From UBA11865 sp963749825 (GTDB lineage Bacteria > Chloroflexota > Anaerolineae > Promineifilales > Promineifilaceae), in assembly GCA_963749825.1 (NCBI GenBank), contig CAVVOI010000012.1, forward strand, positions 1,178,001-1,242,000: a DNA stretch of 64,000 nt, given 5' to 3'. The position numbers and the translations under genes are program-made. The notes under the pieces were generated by a model. The model saw only the letters and a program-made list of their open reading frames with translations. It had not been told where the DNA came from and made no database searches. Of this stretch, positions 63,812 through 64,000 are shown one piece after another. Every line of letters starts with the position of its first letter. Within the stretch, counting starts at the first letter, position 1.

Positions 63812-64000
63812 TTGGATTCCGTCCAACTTTATGCTATCGAAGATACAGGGCCCATACAGCTCCCCTTACCGGCCCAAGGTCGAACAATTCACGATCTATT
63901 CGATGATCTACCCATAGGTGTATATACGGCTTTGCGCACATTTGATCACAACAAATTCCTTCATCTGGAAGACCACCTGGAACGCATAGACCAATCGATG
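63812..64000 (+). CDS. Class IV aminotransferase (start only, partial)
   Basis: The frame starts at a TTG (63812) preceded by AGGAG 7 nt upstream and runs to the window end. It reads DSVQLYAIEDTG and then GVYTALRTFDHNKFLHLEDH, a typical start of branched-chain aminotransferase/aminodeoxychorismate lyase (class IV, PLP) proteins. An in-frame ATG at 63743 inside the symporter gene is less likely. Only 63 codons are visible, so the exact function (BCAA or p-aminobenzoate synthesis) is open. It appears to be the next gene in the symporter operon. Confidence 0.85.
   Translation, partial: MDSVQLYAIEDTGPIQLPLPAQGRTIHDLFDDLPIGVYTALRTFDHNKFLHLEDHLERIDQSM

Overview
The window looks like chromosomal DNA from an uncultured member of the Chloroflexota (Anaerolineae-like). 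This is inferred from gene content and was not tested by phylogeny. Pointers are many lipoproteins with Thr/Pro-rich linkers, an NHLRC2-like thioredoxin/beta-propeller lipoprotein, a coenzyme F420 gene, tandem non-pyrrolysine MttB proteins, a HerA/NurA operon, and DNA rich in GGCCGG/CGGCCG palindromes. Nearly all of the sequence is coding, in short operons on both strands, with several well-formed hairpin terminators.

Layout. 1-2.5 kb: the tail of a probable rplL, a small acidic protein, a frameshifted luciferase-like F420-type oxidoreductase and trxA. 2.5-3.9 kb: an intact insertion sequence with perfect 14-bp inverted repeats and a perfect 9-bp target duplication, lying just upstream of the trxA promoter. 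4-6.3 kb: ssnA-type aminohydrolase and cofE. 6.4-23.2 kb: an envelope region with a clan GH-A-like lipoprotein, HD hydrolase, penicillin-binding protein, NHLRC2-like lipoprotein, CapA-like lipoprotein, phosphodiester glycosidase, a 1643-residue alpha-2-macroglobulin with six transmembrane helices in its middle, and a LysM L,D-transpeptidase. 23.4-31.2 kb: a frameshifted carotenoid-isomerase-like flavoprotein, a YcaQ-type DNA glycosylase, the operon nurA - HAS-barrel - TfoX_C - herA, and yjjX. 31.2-38.6 kb: GbsR-type and OmpR-type regulators, thiD, icd, a CpaE-like receiver/ATPase and an SH3-like lipoprotein. 38.7-46.7 kb: two MttB-family methyltransferases, a DUF1269 gene broken by two frameshifts, a secreted protein with a lysine/aspartate tail, beta-carbonic anhydrase, hydantoinase and a doubly frameshifted SRPBCC gene. 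46.8-50.6 kb: a zinc-metalloprotease effector-like gene translationally coupled to a small helical protein, a convergent TIR-PH gene, tRNA-Pro(CGG) and a membrane protein. 50.6-58.3 kb: a propionyl-CoA to succinyl-CoA cluster (carboxyltransferase, biotin carboxylase, biotin carrier, mutase large subunit, epimerase) with CYTH and M20 genes inserted. 58.5-64 kb: a candidate structured RNA, NYN and GNAT genes, a double-XRE regulator, a GH-A-like exported protein, a GPH-type symporter and the start of a class IV aminotransferase.

How the genes fit together. The methylmalonyl-CoA genes give a route for odd-chain or branched-chain carbon into the TCA cycle, alongside icd. The ssnA, hydantoinase, M20 amidohydrolase and MttB genes suggest scavenging of small nitrogenous and methylated compounds. 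HerA/NurA, YcaQ and YjjX are genome-maintenance genes. The 6-23 kb block concerns the cell surface.

Most unusual features. (1) The alpha-2-macroglobulin whose bait-region position holds a six-helix membrane block. (2) The HEMLH metalloprotease and coupled-partner pair beside a TIR-PH gene. (3) The TfoX_C and HAS-barrel genes inside the HerA/NurA operon. (4) A roughly 200-nt structured RNA candidate with its own -10 box and terminator. (5) Six apparent single-base insertions that break four otherwise well-preserved genes. This last pattern may be an assembly artefact and should be checked first.
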